Below, one piece after another: positions 52,088-60,741 of a stretch of DNA of 64,000 nt; position 1 is the first letter of the stretch, and each line of letters starts with the position of its first letter. The stretch comes from an uncultured Anaerococcus sp. (lineage in GTDB: Bacteria; Bacillota; Clostridia; Tissierellales; Peptoniphilaceae), in NCBI RefSeq assembly GCF_943912825.1, contig NZ_CALTUX010000006.1, positions 1 to 64,000 of the forward strand. Reading direction: 5' to 3'. The translations under genes were made by a program, and so were the position numbers. Under the pieces are notes generated by a model, which did not search any database, had not been told where the DNA came from, and worked only from the letters and a program-made list of their open reading frames with translations.

Positions 52088-53387
52088 TTATATCCTCCAA
52101 ATATTGATTAATCATCATATTTTTGGCCCTTAAAATCCCATCAAAATCCTGGTAATAATCTCTTAAATTTCTAGGATTTCTGAATTTATTTCCATTTTTA
52201 AGCTTGGAATTGGCATTCATGCCTAGGCCAATAATATTTGAGACTTCTTCATTAATAATTATATTATACCTCTGAGATGTATTATTTCTTTGATAACCGA
52301 CATTTTCAAGGTTAGAGACTATATTTTTTTGCCTATAAAGATAGTAGGGCTTGTAGGAAAATTTCCTAGTAAATTCCTCAATCTTTTTTGAAATAATTAG
52401 GGCCTGATCCCTCTCACCTCCTATATCCCTTTCCTTATATTTAGATCCAGATTTTATGGCCAGGGCGTGGAAGGTGATATTATCCGGTAAGAGTTCTTCT
52501 AGGATTTTAAAATTCTTGGCAAAATCTTTTGAACTTTCACCTTCTAGACCTATTATAAAGTCCATATTTATTATAAAGCCAAGGTCTTTCGCTTTTTTAT
52601 AAATATTTAGGAAATGGTCATAATCATAGGGCCTGTTGAGAGATTTCAGGATATTTTTATTAAAGGTCTGAGGATTTAGGGAAATCCTATCAACTCCTCC
52701 AGCCTTTAAGAGTTCAAGCTTGTCATTGTCAAGGGTATCTTCCCTCCCAGCCTCAAAGGTAAATTCCTGGTAGGTAAATTTATGGTTTATAGCGGCAAGT
52801 AGTTTTTCAATCTCATCCGCCCTCAAAAAGGAAGGAGTGCCCCCACCTATATAAATTGAATCAAGAGCCCCTGGAAGCTTGATTTCCTCAATTTCTCTTA
52901 TCAAATATTCCACATAGGCTCCCCTATCGTGGTGGGGACCAACTAAAGTCGGATAGGAGCAATAATCACACCTGGTCGGACAGAAGGGGATATTTATATA
53001 AAGGCTAAAGGCTTTCTCATCAAAGGATAGCCTTTCTTGCTCGCTTTTTACATCAGCCAAAAGTCTAATTTTCTCATCTGAGACCTTGTAGGTCTCTTTT
53101 ATTTCTGAAAGACTCTTGGCCTTTAAAAGCTTGGATGGCTTTGATCCTGTAAGAGTCCCCCAAGGTGACTTGTAGCCAGTAAGAGCCGATAGGATTTCAT
53201 AAAGATTTGCCTTTAGGTCCTTCTTATCAGCATATGGATGGGACTTGCCCTTATAAATAATTTCTTCCTGGCCAATTGCAAGGTCAAAATCATCCTCGGT
53301 GAAATTTATATCCTCGTGGTCAAAAAATATATTTAGGATGTCATATACGATTTTTCTTTTAATTTTATCTTCTAATTTTATCTTCAT
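52080..53387 (-). CDS. hemZ: HemZ-type radical SAM protein (coproporphyrinogen III oxidase-like)
   Basis: Radical SAM enzyme with the CxxxCxxC cluster motif in FCPTRCDYCSYP, YIGGGTPS, and the HemZ-typical C-terminal PYYLYRQKNIVSNLENVGY. The family is linked to haem or corrin metabolism, but its reaction is not firmly shown; no other haem genes are near. The start is uncertain: the ATG at 53387 begins MKIKLEDKI as in Bacillus HemZ, with a TATAAT only 6 bases upstream and no ribosome binding site, suggesting a nearly leaderless mRNA. An ATG at 53411 lies within the preceding terminator. Confidence 0.85.
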   Translation of the reverse strand: MKIKLEDKIKRKIVYDILNIFFDHEDINFTEDDFDLAIGQEEIIYKGKSHPYADKKDLKANLYEILSALTGYKSPWGTLTGSKPSKLLKAKSLSEIKETYKVSDEKIRLLADVKSEQERLSFDEKAFSLYINIPFCPTRCDYCSYPTLVGPHHDRGAYVEYLIREIEEIKLPGALDSIYIGGGTPSFLRADEIEKLLAAINHKFTYQEFTFEAGREDTLDNDKLELLKAGGVDRISLNPQTFNKNILKSLNRPYDYDHFLNIYKKAKDLGFIINMDFIIGLEGESSKDFAKNFKILEELLPDNITFHALAIKSGSKYKERDIGGERDQALIISKKIEEFTRKFSYKPYYLYRQKNIVSNLENVGYQRNNTSQRYNIIINEEVSNIIGLGMNANSKLKNGNKFRNPRNLRDYYQDFDGILRAKNMMINQYLEDING

Positions 53388-53406
53388 AGGAAAATTATAC
53401 AAAATA

Positions 53407-53450
53407 TTCAAAAAAAGACCAGGCCAATTAAATAGCCAAGTCTTTTTGAA
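53407..53450. terminator. Bidirectional terminator after the CpXC gene
   Basis: AAAGAC-TTGGC paired with GGCC-TG-GTCTTT around a TATTTAATT loop, with seven T on the minus strand and five T on the plus strand. It separates the CpXC gene from hemZ. Confidence 0.7.
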
Positions 53451-53463
53451 TAATTAAAATATT

Positions 53464-54102
53464 TTATTTTGCCCTCAAAAATTCTTCTGCCCAGGACCTA
53501 TCTATCAAATGATTTAGGTCTTTTTTGATGATTTCCCCGTAATTCTTTACGATTGTATCGTATAGGGTTCTAGAAAAATCTAGGCTTGCTCCTACATTTA
53601 GGGCTGTTTCTAGGTAAAATTTATCATTTTCTCCATAGTAGAAGCTTTTTATCTGTTCTGGCTTATAGGCAAAGTCATCGGAATGGACTAGGAAATATTT
53701 CATAAGCTCGATTACCCTGTCATCAAGGCCCTTTTCAAAGATTAAAATCTTCTCTTTGAGGGATGGATAGTCGTAAGTTATTCTTAGCCTGTGCTTGTAA
53801 AGCTCATTTTTCCTATCTAGGCCGATTAGGCCGAGGGATGTGGAAAAGGCTAGTCTTGCCTTCTTGTCGACAAAATCTGGGTCATTTACTATCATAAAGG
53901 AATGATTCTCATCTGTATAGGCAAAGCGGTAGTTTAGGATAAAGGCCCTGCCACATTCTGGGCAAGTCATTTCCCCAAATTTCCCTGCTAAAATCTCATT
54001 TCTTTCTGGCTTATCAGCAAAAATTGCTGTTGGCAAGTCTTTTTCAAAGCTTTGCTCACACTTAGGACAAGCTATTTCAAATCTTTTCTCTCTTCTTTGC
54101 AT
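53464..54102 (-). CDS. CpXC-domain protein
   Basis: A 212-residue protein with two CPxC zinc-ribbon motifs, Cys12/Cys15 (CPKC) and Cys47/Cys50 (CPEC), in the N-terminal CpXC domain, and a helical C-terminal region of unknown role. GGAGAT precedes the ATG. CpXC proteins have no established function. The gene is monocistronic with its own terminator. Confidence 0.8.
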   Translation of the reverse strand: MQRREKRFEIACPKCEQSFEKDLPTAIFADKPERNEILAGKFGEMTCPECGRAFILNYRFAYTDENHSFMIVNDPDFVDKKARLAFSTSLGLIGLDRKNELYKHRLRITYDYPSLKEKILIFEKGLDDRVIELMKYFLVHSDDFAYKPEQIKSFYYGENDKFYLETALNVGASLDFSRTLYDTIVKNYGEIIKKDLNHLIDRSWAEEFLRAK

Positions 54103-54156
54103 CTAATATCTCCTTATCTTGGGCTACTTATAATAATATTTACCCAATTTAAGGGC

Positions 54157-54702
54157 TTAGTCGTCAAATTTTACAGCCTTTAGGAGAGGAATAGCTAGGA
54201 TTGATGCTATTATTATTGAAATAACGGCGTTTGTAAGGGATACTCCTGCCTTTTGGATAACTTCTGCCATGGTTGCTTCAAGGGTTAGACCAAGGATAAA
54301 TTTATTTTTGATAAAGGTCTTGCCTAGGTATAAGACTACATAGGTGATTTGGCCTAAGATTGAGCCGACTATGATTTTTGGCTTATCTACAAGTTCTTTC
54401 CTCTTTTTGTAAATCATGCCTGCTACAAAGGCCATGGCAAATTTTGTGATAAAGGTAACTGGAGCTGATGTGAAGTAAACTGGGTCAAATAAGTCAAATA
54501 AAGCTGATCCCACACCTGCTGCAAGTCCACCATTGATAGGTCCTAAGAGCAGTCCTGCTAAGAGGCAAAATACATTTCCCAAATGAAACCTAGTTTGTCC
54601 AAGAGGAGTTACTATAGGAATTTGGAAAAACCTTGAAAATATGTATACTAGAGCTGTAAATAAACCCATGTATACGAGTTTTTGAGTTGTAAGTTTTTTC
54701 AT
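54157..54702 (-). CDS. ECF transporter substrate-binding (S) component
   Basis: A 181-residue membrane protein with about six segments. It fits S components of energy-coupling-factor vitamin importers: N-terminal TTQKLVYMGLFTALVYIF, then QTRFHLGNVFCLLAGLLLGPINGGLAAGVGSALFDLFDP. The vitamin cannot be read; this type occurs near pantothenate, folate or HMP-related transporters. I choose the ATG at 54702 because AAAGGA precedes it. An extended -10 promoter (TTAACA-N16-TATAGT) lies just upstream. No EcfA/EcfT genes are here, so it uses a shared module. Confidence 0.8.
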   Translation of the reverse strand: MKKLTTQKLVYMGLFTALVYIFSRFFQIPIVTPLGQTRFHLGNVFCLLAGLLLGPINGGLAAGVGSALFDLFDPVYFTSAPVTFITKFAMAFVAGMIYKKRKELVDKPKIIVGSILGQITYVVLYLGKTFIKNKFILGLTLEATMAEVIQKAGVSLTNAVISIIIASILAIPLLKAVKFDD

Positions 54703-54775
54703 AATAATCCTTTCTTTTCTATGCAATATTCTATCCCCTCTACTATACCACATTTTAGAAATTTGTTAAAATAAA

Positions 54776-54864
54776 CATAAAAAAGAAGCTAAATTTAGCT
54801 CTTAAAAGTCTGAAATCAACGATTTGAAAATCTTAAACTCTTATAAGTAGATCTAGCTTCTTTT
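54776..54864 (-). terminator. Long-hairpin terminator of the DUF3798 ABC operon
   Basis: Eleven perfect pairs AAAAGAAGCTA/TAGCTTCTTTT enclose 62 bases that can form a second AAATC/GATTT hairpin; six T follow on the minus strand. It lies 6 bases after the last permease stop. The large apical region is unusual for a plain terminator. Confidence 0.7.
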
Positions 54865-54869
54865 ATATT

Positions 54870-55988
54870 TTATGCCTTGGCAGGGGCGCTTTCCCTGTCG
54901 ATGGCCTTTAGTCTGTTTTCCTTAATTTCCTTCTGCCTATTATATTCGTGAAGAATCAATGATGTTGTAACTATAGCATAGGATATGAAGGTCCTTAAAT
55001 ATTCACCGACCATGGCATCACCGGTAGCTTCCTTACCTGCTAGTGGCATTATGATAAACATAAGGTGGAAGAGGGCTGTTCCTACTATGGCATTTACAAT
55101 TGATGCCTTTAGGATTGATGCTCCCCCTACTAGAAGGGCTGCAGCTGCATAAAGGGCTGCTTGGTCAAGACCTGCGTAGGTTGCAAGGGTGCCGATATTT
55201 TGTAGATATATAAGCTGGCCAAAGGCTGCAAGGACTGTTGAGTAAACAATTGATTTTACCCTAATTTTGTCAGCATTAAGGCCTGAGTTATTGGCTACAT
55301 CTTGGTCAAGGCCTACTGCCCTCATATTTTGGCCAAGTTTGGTCTTTTTAAAATATGTGATAAAGACACACAAGAGTCCAATCAAGACTATGGTTAGGAC
55401 AGGTATGTCAAATTTTATTTGGTCATTGCCAAGTGGAACTTGAAACCTGTATTTGAGGGCATTATCTATGGCTCCTGCTGTAGTTAGGGTGATGGAGTTT
55501 TTAATTCCAACCCCTGATGATAGAAGCATTGACTTATCCCTGATCGGGATGATTGTGCCTGTAAAAAACATTATTACAAGCATATAAACACCCAGCATGA
55601 AGAAGGATAACATCATGGATGTGATCATCTCACGGCCCTTGGCCTTATTTAGGACATTTCCTGAGAAAAGACCAAGAAGGGCCGCTATTGGGAAGGCAAT
55701 CACTGCTGCCACGGCTATGCCCGCAAGACCTGTGAAACCTAAGTCTTGGGAGAATATTAGGCCTACTTGGGCAGCCATGGCACCTAGTGGTATACCGAAG
55801 TTGATACCCATACCTGCGATAATTGGGATAATTAGGCTTAGAACTAGGAAGGTATTTCTTACGAGCCTATTTGCAAGCTCACTTGTTATGAAGCCTATTT
55901 GAGCTCCACTTAAAAGATATCCTATAAAGCAAATTACCATAAACATGATAGGTACGAGGTGTCTGGTTGAAAATCTTTTTTTAATCAT
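54870..55988 (-). CDS. ABC importer permease 2
   Basis: A 372-residue polytopic permease of the branched family that includes RbsC and the YufQ-like nucleoside permeases, with NFGIPLGAMAAQVGLI and a conserved LLVGGASILKASIVNAIVGT. It overlaps permease 1 by 8 bases. With the ATPase and lipoprotein it makes a complete importer with two different permeases. Substrate unknown, probably a nucleoside, sugar or similar small molecule. Confidence 0.87.
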   Translation of the reverse strand: MIKKRFSTRHLVPIMFMVICFIGYLLSGAQIGFITSELANRLVRNTFLVLSLIIPIIAGMGINFGIPLGAMAAQVGLIFSQDLGFTGLAGIAVAAVIAFPIAALLGLFSGNVLNKAKGREMITSMMLSFFMLGVYMLVIMFFTGTIIPIRDKSMLLSSGVGIKNSITLTTAGAIDNALKYRFQVPLGNDQIKFDIPVLTIVLIGLLCVFITYFKKTKLGQNMRAVGLDQDVANNSGLNADKIRVKSIVYSTVLAAFGQLIYLQNIGTLATYAGLDQAALYAAAALLVGGASILKASIVNAIVGTALFHLMFIIMPLAGKEATGDAMVGEYLRTFISYAIVTTSLILHEYNRQKEIKENRLKAIDRESAPAKA

Positions 55989-57057
55989 TGTCTATCCTCC
56001 TTGTGAGGGCATAAACTATCATTCCGTTGGTTATAATTAGTCTCATAACTTCTGATACGTCTATAGACAAAAGTCCATTTATAACTGTAGGTGTGAGGGT
56101 AATTACCCCTTGAAATAGTAGGGTTCCTATGATTACGTGGCTTATCTTTGCCTTATTTAGGCTTGCCCCACCGATTAAGATAGAGGCGACTGTTTGGAAG
56201 GTAAAGGAAGCTGGTGCTTGGTAAAGCTGGATAAAACCATAGGATTGCTGGTAAACTACGATTCCTACTGCGGCAATAGCAGTTGATAAAACTACTGCCT
56301 TAAGCCTTACCTTTTTAATATTGATACCACTTGCCTTGGCATATTCATAATTTGAACCTACCACAGACATGGCTGTTCCTGTCTTTGTCCTAAAAAGTCC
56401 CCAAACTAGGAAGGCTGCAAGGGCAAAGAAGAGGAGCATACCGACAGGTATCCTTACTCCAAAAAGGTCAAAGGCCAAAAAGTCTGACAAAATTCCCACG
56501 GATTTAACTCCACCAGAAGCATTTTCCATATTTTTCATCCAATAATCGACAACAGGGATTTGCTGACGAAGACCAGATCCCCCATAAGATAGGACAGATA
56601 CTGGGTTTTTGAATGGTAAGAACACATAGGCTATACACATGAAGGCTGTGAAAGAAAATCCAACATAGGTTGAAATTAGCATTTCATCGCCAATTATCTT
56701 ATTTAACAAAAGTCCATAGACATAGCCAAAGACTACTCCAATTATTGCCCCAATTCCCATGGCCACGATGATGCCGGCAAATCCTTGGATATCAAATTCT
56801 AGGGAGATAACTGCTCCAAGGATTCCGGCAACTATACCAATAGGAATACCGAAGTTAAGGCCGCAGCCTGACTCGATCATAGGGATTAATGATAGGGTAA
56901 GGATGGCAAACATACCAAACCTTGCTATGACATTTTCTAAGGAGGATTTTATTCCAATTCCAGCGGCAGGAGCTGCTAAAAACAAGCTTAGCAAAAATAG
57001 ACCGATTATAAATCTTGCTATCCCTACTTTTGAGATAAATTCTTTAATTTTCTCCAT
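55981..57057 (-). CDS. ABC importer permease 1
   Basis: A 358-residue permease homologous to permease 2: NFGIPIGIVAGILG near the N-terminus and LIGGASLNKAKISHVIIGT near the end. The parallel motifs indicate a heterodimeric channel. It overlaps the ATPase gene by 14 bases upstream and permease 2 by 8 bases downstream. About eight to ten membrane segments are predicted by eye. Confidence 0.87.
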   Translation of the reverse strand: MEKIKEFISKVGIARFIIGLFLLSLFLAAPAAGIGIKSSLENVIARFGMFAILTLSLIPMIESGCGLNFGIPIGIVAGILGAVISLEFDIQGFAGIIVAMGIGAIIGVVFGYVYGLLLNKIIGDEMLISTYVGFSFTAFMCIAYVFLPFKNPVSVLSYGGSGLRQQIPVVDYWMKNMENASGGVKSVGILSDFLAFDLFGVRIPVGMLLFFALAAFLVWGLFRTKTGTAMSVVGSNYEYAKASGINIKKVRLKAVVLSTAIAAVGIVVYQQSYGFIQLYQAPASFTFQTVASILIGGASLNKAKISHVIIGTLLFQGVITLTPTVINGLLSIDVSEVMRLIITNGMIVYALTRRIDND

Positions 57058-58627
57058 TTACTAGCTCCTCTCCACTCATTAATAAACCAAAATCTTCAGC
57101 GCTTGCGCTAGGATCAAGAATTCCTGTGATTTTTCCCTCGCAGACTACTCCAATCCTATCACAGACTGACTGCAATTCCTCAAGTTCTGAGGAAATCATA
57201 ATTATTGTTGTTCCATCTTCTCTATTTGCCTTTCTTAGGGCATCAAGGACAAGAGCCTTGGCCCCGACATCTATTCCCCTGGTTGGCTCAGATACAAATA
57301 AAAGCTCTGGCTCCATGGAAAAGGCCTTAGCGAGGCAGACCTTTTGCTGGTTGCCTCCTGAAAGCCTACCCACAAGCTCATCTGGCCCCTGGGTTTTAAT
57401 GGCAAGGCTTTCTATATATTTGTTGGCATTAGCGACAATTGCCTCATCGTCCCTAAATTTGAAGGCTAGGATTTTTTTGACAAATTTATCAAAAACTTCC
57501 ATGGCATTAAAGGCAATATTTAGGGCAATATCTTCGCCAAGTAAAAGTCCAACACCACGCCTATCTTCAGATACAAAGGCGATTTTCTTCTTTAAAATCG
57601 AGCTGGTATCGGCAAGTTTAAGTTCTTCACCGTTAAAGATTGCCCTGCCCTTTACAGGGTATGTGCCAAGGATACCGTTGGCTATGCCTAGTTTGCCTTG
57701 GCCTGCAAGGCCTGCAAGACCAAAGATTTCCCCACGTCTTACCTTAAAGCTTGCATCATAGACCATCTCTCCAGGCATCTCTACATAGAGATTTTGGCTT
57801 TCAAAGATGATGTCATTTTCATCGATATTTCGATCATCTTTATCCTTATAGGCTTCCCTATTGGATTTACCCATCATCCAGCCTGCGATTTCTTTTATCT
57901 TAAGGCCAGCAGCCGGTCTATTTTCAACAATTTCCCCATCTCTTAGGACAATTACCTTATCGCAAAGCTCTAGAATTTCCCTAAGCCTGTGAGAGATGAA
58001 AATTATGGCTATTCCCTTGGCAGCTAGTCTTTTTAGGGCAGATATCAGGATATCTGCTTCAGTTTCTGTAAGGACTGCTGTAGGCTCATCCATGATCAAA
58101 AGCTTGATATTTTCCCTTTTGATCTCCCTTGCTATTTCTATAAATTGCTTGTGGCCAACTGGAAGCTCGCTTACATATTCGCTTGGATTTAAGTCGACTC
58201 CAAGCCTATCAAGACTTTCTTCTGTGTCTTTGATATTTTTATCTTTATCTATTAGCTCATAGCCCTTGCCACAGACCTTTGAAATTGGAGTCTTTTTAGT
58301 ATTTTCCATATTCAGGGTCACATTTTCAGCTACGGTAAAGCCTGGTATTAGGGAAAATTCTTGGTGGACCATGCCGATTCCTGCCTTTAGGGCATCGGTT
58401 GGATTTTTGAAGTCGATTTTTTCCCCATCAAGGGTAATCTCTCCCTCATAACCACCGGTATCTTTTATAAATTCCATACCAAAGATTATATTCATAAGGG
58501 TAGACTTGCCGGCCCCATTTTCTCCTACAAGGCCTACTACTTCTCCCTCATCTATTGTAAAATTTACATTTTTTAATACATTATTTTGACCAAAGCTCTT
58601 GCTCAGGCCCTTTATCTCCATTAACAT
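57044..58627 (-). CDS. ABC importer ATPase with two ATP-binding domains
   Basis: A 527-residue tandem ATPase like RbsA or YufO. The first domain has Walker A GENGAGKST and EPTAVLTETE. The second has the degenerate GLAGQGK in place of Walker A, signature LSGGNQQK and FVSEPTRGIDVG, the normal pattern for this class. It energises the two following permeases. The ATG at 58627 is followed by a second in-frame ATG two codons later which might be used. Confidence 0.9.
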   Translation of the reverse strand: MLMEIKGLSKSFGQNNVLKNVNFTIDEGEVVGLVGENGAGKSTLMNIIFGMEFIKDTGGYEGEITLDGEKIDFKNPTDALKAGIGMVHQEFSLIPGFTVAENVTLNMENTKKTPISKVCGKGYELIDKDKNIKDTEESLDRLGVDLNPSEYVSELPVGHKQFIEIAREIKRENIKLLIMDEPTAVLTETEADILISALKRLAAKGIAIIFISHRLREILELCDKVIVLRDGEIVENRPAAGLKIKEIAGWMMGKSNREAYKDKDDRNIDENDIIFESQNLYVEMPGEMVYDASFKVRRGEIFGLAGLAGQGKLGIANGILGTYPVKGRAIFNGEELKLADTSSILKKKIAFVSEDRRGVGLLLGEDIALNIAFNAMEVFDKFVKKILAFKFRDDEAIVANANKYIESLAIKTQGPDELVGRLSGGNQQKVCLAKAFSMEPELLFVSEPTRGIDVGAKALVLDALRKANREDGTTIIMISSELEELQSVCDRIGVVCEGKITGILDPSASAEDFGLLMSGEELVNGEN

Positions 58628-58695
58628 TTATTACTCACTTACTTTTGCTAAGCAAAGCCTAAGAAGCGGAAAGCTCCACCTCTTAGGCCCAGAAT

Positions 58696-60081
58696 TTACT
58701 CGAATTTACCTTCGGATTCTTTTTGCTTTTCAACCATATCTTCTACGTTTACGTTAATCTTTCTATACTTATCGTCTACCTTTTCTTCTGTCATTCCTAG
58801 GTAGCCCTTACCAAATACATAAGTATCTTGGGCAACTAGGGCGAAGTTAGGAAGTTCTTCCCCATTTTCCATGTTGACCATCTTTGATACAACCCATTTA
58901 GCTCCGTCTGTTTGAGCCTCAAAGGCTTTTTTGATGTCATCAGCATTGTTAATATCTGCCTTACCATTAAGTACATCTGTTACTAGGTCAACTGCTGCAA
59001 GTGTGCTTGAGTAACCAAGTGAATATGCCCATGTACCCATTCTATCCTTACCGCCTTTTTCGATTACGACTTCTTCAACTCTCTTTAAGATTTTTGGCCA
59101 ATCGCCTGCTATATCATCAAGTCCTATAGAGAAAGCTGATGGATAACCCATGATTGGGCTTGGTAGGTCTGGTTCAACAAAGATTGCTCCACCTTGGGCT
59201 ACTCCTCTTAGGAGTGGTTCTGTAAGGGCATCGTTTGTTGTGAAAAATGCTGTGTCTTTGCCGTATTTCTCAATCCATGGTCCGATATTTTCAGCTAGGT
59301 ATTGTTGGGCACCTGGTACACCGATGTCTGTTGTTGGATCTGGTGCGTTTAGGGAAATAAATTCCATACCTAGGTCTTTACAAGCTTCTTCCATGATAGC
59401 ACGTCTTATAGCAAGAGTTTCGATTGCCATGTGTCTTGGGAAGGTTATGTGGGCAAATTTCTTAGCGCCCATCTTTTGAGCTGCCTTTATCATCCTGTAG
59501 CCCCTTGAGATGTTATCAACATCCACTACTAGGTCTGCTACACCTGAAGTCATTAGGATATCTTCTTGAGGTGTTAGGTCAACTAGGATGATGTCTGGTC
59601 TAGATTTTCTAATATCTGTAAAGGCTGCTGTAGTACCAGGAACTGATTGGTTAACAATAATTGCCTTCATTTTTGGGTCATCAGCCATAGCCTTAATCTT
59701 AGAAATTGTAGTTTCCATCTCAGCTTCAAATCTGTCTGGGTAGGTATCGTGAACTATAACTCCACCTTCAGAAGCCTTGCCATATTTTTTAATAGCAGCC
59801 TCTGCTCCACGGATTTCATCCTCACTTTGGGATACGGTACCAGTTACAAGACCGATGTGGTAGTCTTCGCCTTCCTTAAGCTTTTCGTACTGAGCCTTGT
59901 TGGCCACGGTTACTTCTGCTGCATCCTTATCCTTAGCATCATTTGCATCCTTAGACTCAGCAGCTTCTTGCTTAGGGTCGTTACTTGCCGCCTTGTCATC
60001 TACTTTCTGACATCCTATCAGGCCCATAAAGACAAAAGCCAATAAGAATAGTGATGTCATTTTCTTCATCATTGATTTCAT
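58696..60081 (-). CDS. DUF3798-like substrate-binding lipoprotein
   Basis: A 461-residue lipoprotein. The signal peptide ends in the lipobox LIGC with Cys24, then a charged Asp/Lys/Ala-rich linker (about 25-62) and a two-lobed periplasmic-binding fold (HIGLVTGTVSQSEDEIRGAEA onward). The binding part matches the DUF3798 family in my memory rather than the Bmp family. It would deliver the substrate to the two-permease ABC importer downstream. A perfect TTGACA-N17-TATAAT promoter and AAGGAG site precede it, so strong expression is expected. Confidence 0.85.
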   Translation of the reverse strand: MKSMMKKMTSLFLLAFVFMGLIGCQKVDDKAASNDPKQEAAESKDANDAKDKDAAEVTVANKAQYEKLKEGEDYHIGLVTGTVSQSEDEIRGAEAAIKKYGKASEGGVIVHDTYPDRFEAEMETTISKIKAMADDPKMKAIIVNQSVPGTTAAFTDIRKSRPDIILVDLTPQEDILMTSGVADLVVDVDNISRGYRMIKAAQKMGAKKFAHITFPRHMAIETLAIRRAIMEEACKDLGMEFISLNAPDPTTDIGVPGAQQYLAENIGPWIEKYGKDTAFFTTNDALTEPLLRGVAQGGAIFVEPDLPSPIMGYPSAFSIGLDDIAGDWPKILKRVEEVVIEKGGKDRMGTWAYSLGYSSTLAAVDLVTDVLNGKADINNADDIKKAFEAQTDGAKWVVSKMVNMENGEELPNFALVAQDTYVFGKGYLGMTEEKVDDKYRKINVNVEDMVEKQKESEGKFE

Positions 60082-60111
60082 TTGTTACTCCTTTATCATG
60101 TTATAGTGATA

Positions 60112-60140
60112 ATTATATACTCGCTTTGCTACTTTGTCAA
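60112..60140 (-). promoter_or_regulatory. Consensus promoter of the DUF3798 ABC operon
   Basis: On the minus strand TTGACA (60135-60140) and TATAAT (60112-60117) are exactly 17 bases apart. The -10 lies 30 bases before the start codon. Confidence 0.9.
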
Positions 60141-60237
60141 ATATATTTGATAAATTCTTTTATAAGTGTTTTATCAGGTTACTTAAATATTCAGATTGTT
60201 ATCATTTTCCCGAGTATAAAAACAATCAAAAAAATCC

Positions 60238-60741
60238 CTAAGATTTTTTACTTCTTAGAGATTCTTTAATCTTAAAATCTATATAATTTACATAAAAAGC
60301 CACTAGGACTCCGATTAGGGTGTCGATTATCCTGTTGATGGCGAAATTAAAAGGCACTAGGTCGCCTGCGTGATTGATTGTAACTGACAAAAAGACAATG
60401 CCAGCTATGGATACGGCATCTTTTTTATTGATATTTGCCATGACCCAGATTACCACTGTCACAAGGATTGCCGTTATGATTAGCCTTAAAAGATCTGGAA
60501 TTGACCCAGCTGGGAAAATCAAAAGGTAGAAAAGGCCCACAAAGCCCCCAAAGATTGTCCCGATTATCCTGCCTAGGCCCTTGTGGTAGGTTTGGTGGAC
60601 ATTTTGCTGCATGCAAATGATGGCTGCAATTGCCGAATAAAAGGCAAGGCCCTCGCCCGGCCTAAAATGGGATATAATCATGGAAATAAGGACGGCAAGG
60701 CCCGTTTTTCTAATCCTTGGCCCTGGCATCCTTAATTGCAT
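60238..60741 (-). CDS. FUSC/aromatic-acid-exporter-like membrane protein
   Basis: A 167-residue protein with about four to six membrane segments. It resembles the N-terminal domain of the ArAE/DUF939 family: RIRKTGLAVLISMIISHF, YSAIAAIICMQQNVHQTYHKGLGRIIGTIFGG. Many relatives have an extra C-terminal soluble domain, absent here. AGAGGAG precedes the ATG. It overlaps the upstream nucleoside-hydrolase-like gene by 10 bases. Export role is inferred from the family. Confidence 0.78.
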   Translation of the reverse strand: MQLRMPGPRIRKTGLAVLISMIISHFRPGEGLAFYSAIAAIICMQQNVHQTYHKGLGRIIGTIFGGFVGLFYLLIFPAGSIPDLLRLIITAILVTVVIWVMANINKKDAVSIAGIVFLSVTINHAGDLVPFNFAINRIIDTLIGVLVAFYVNYIDFKIKESLRSKKS

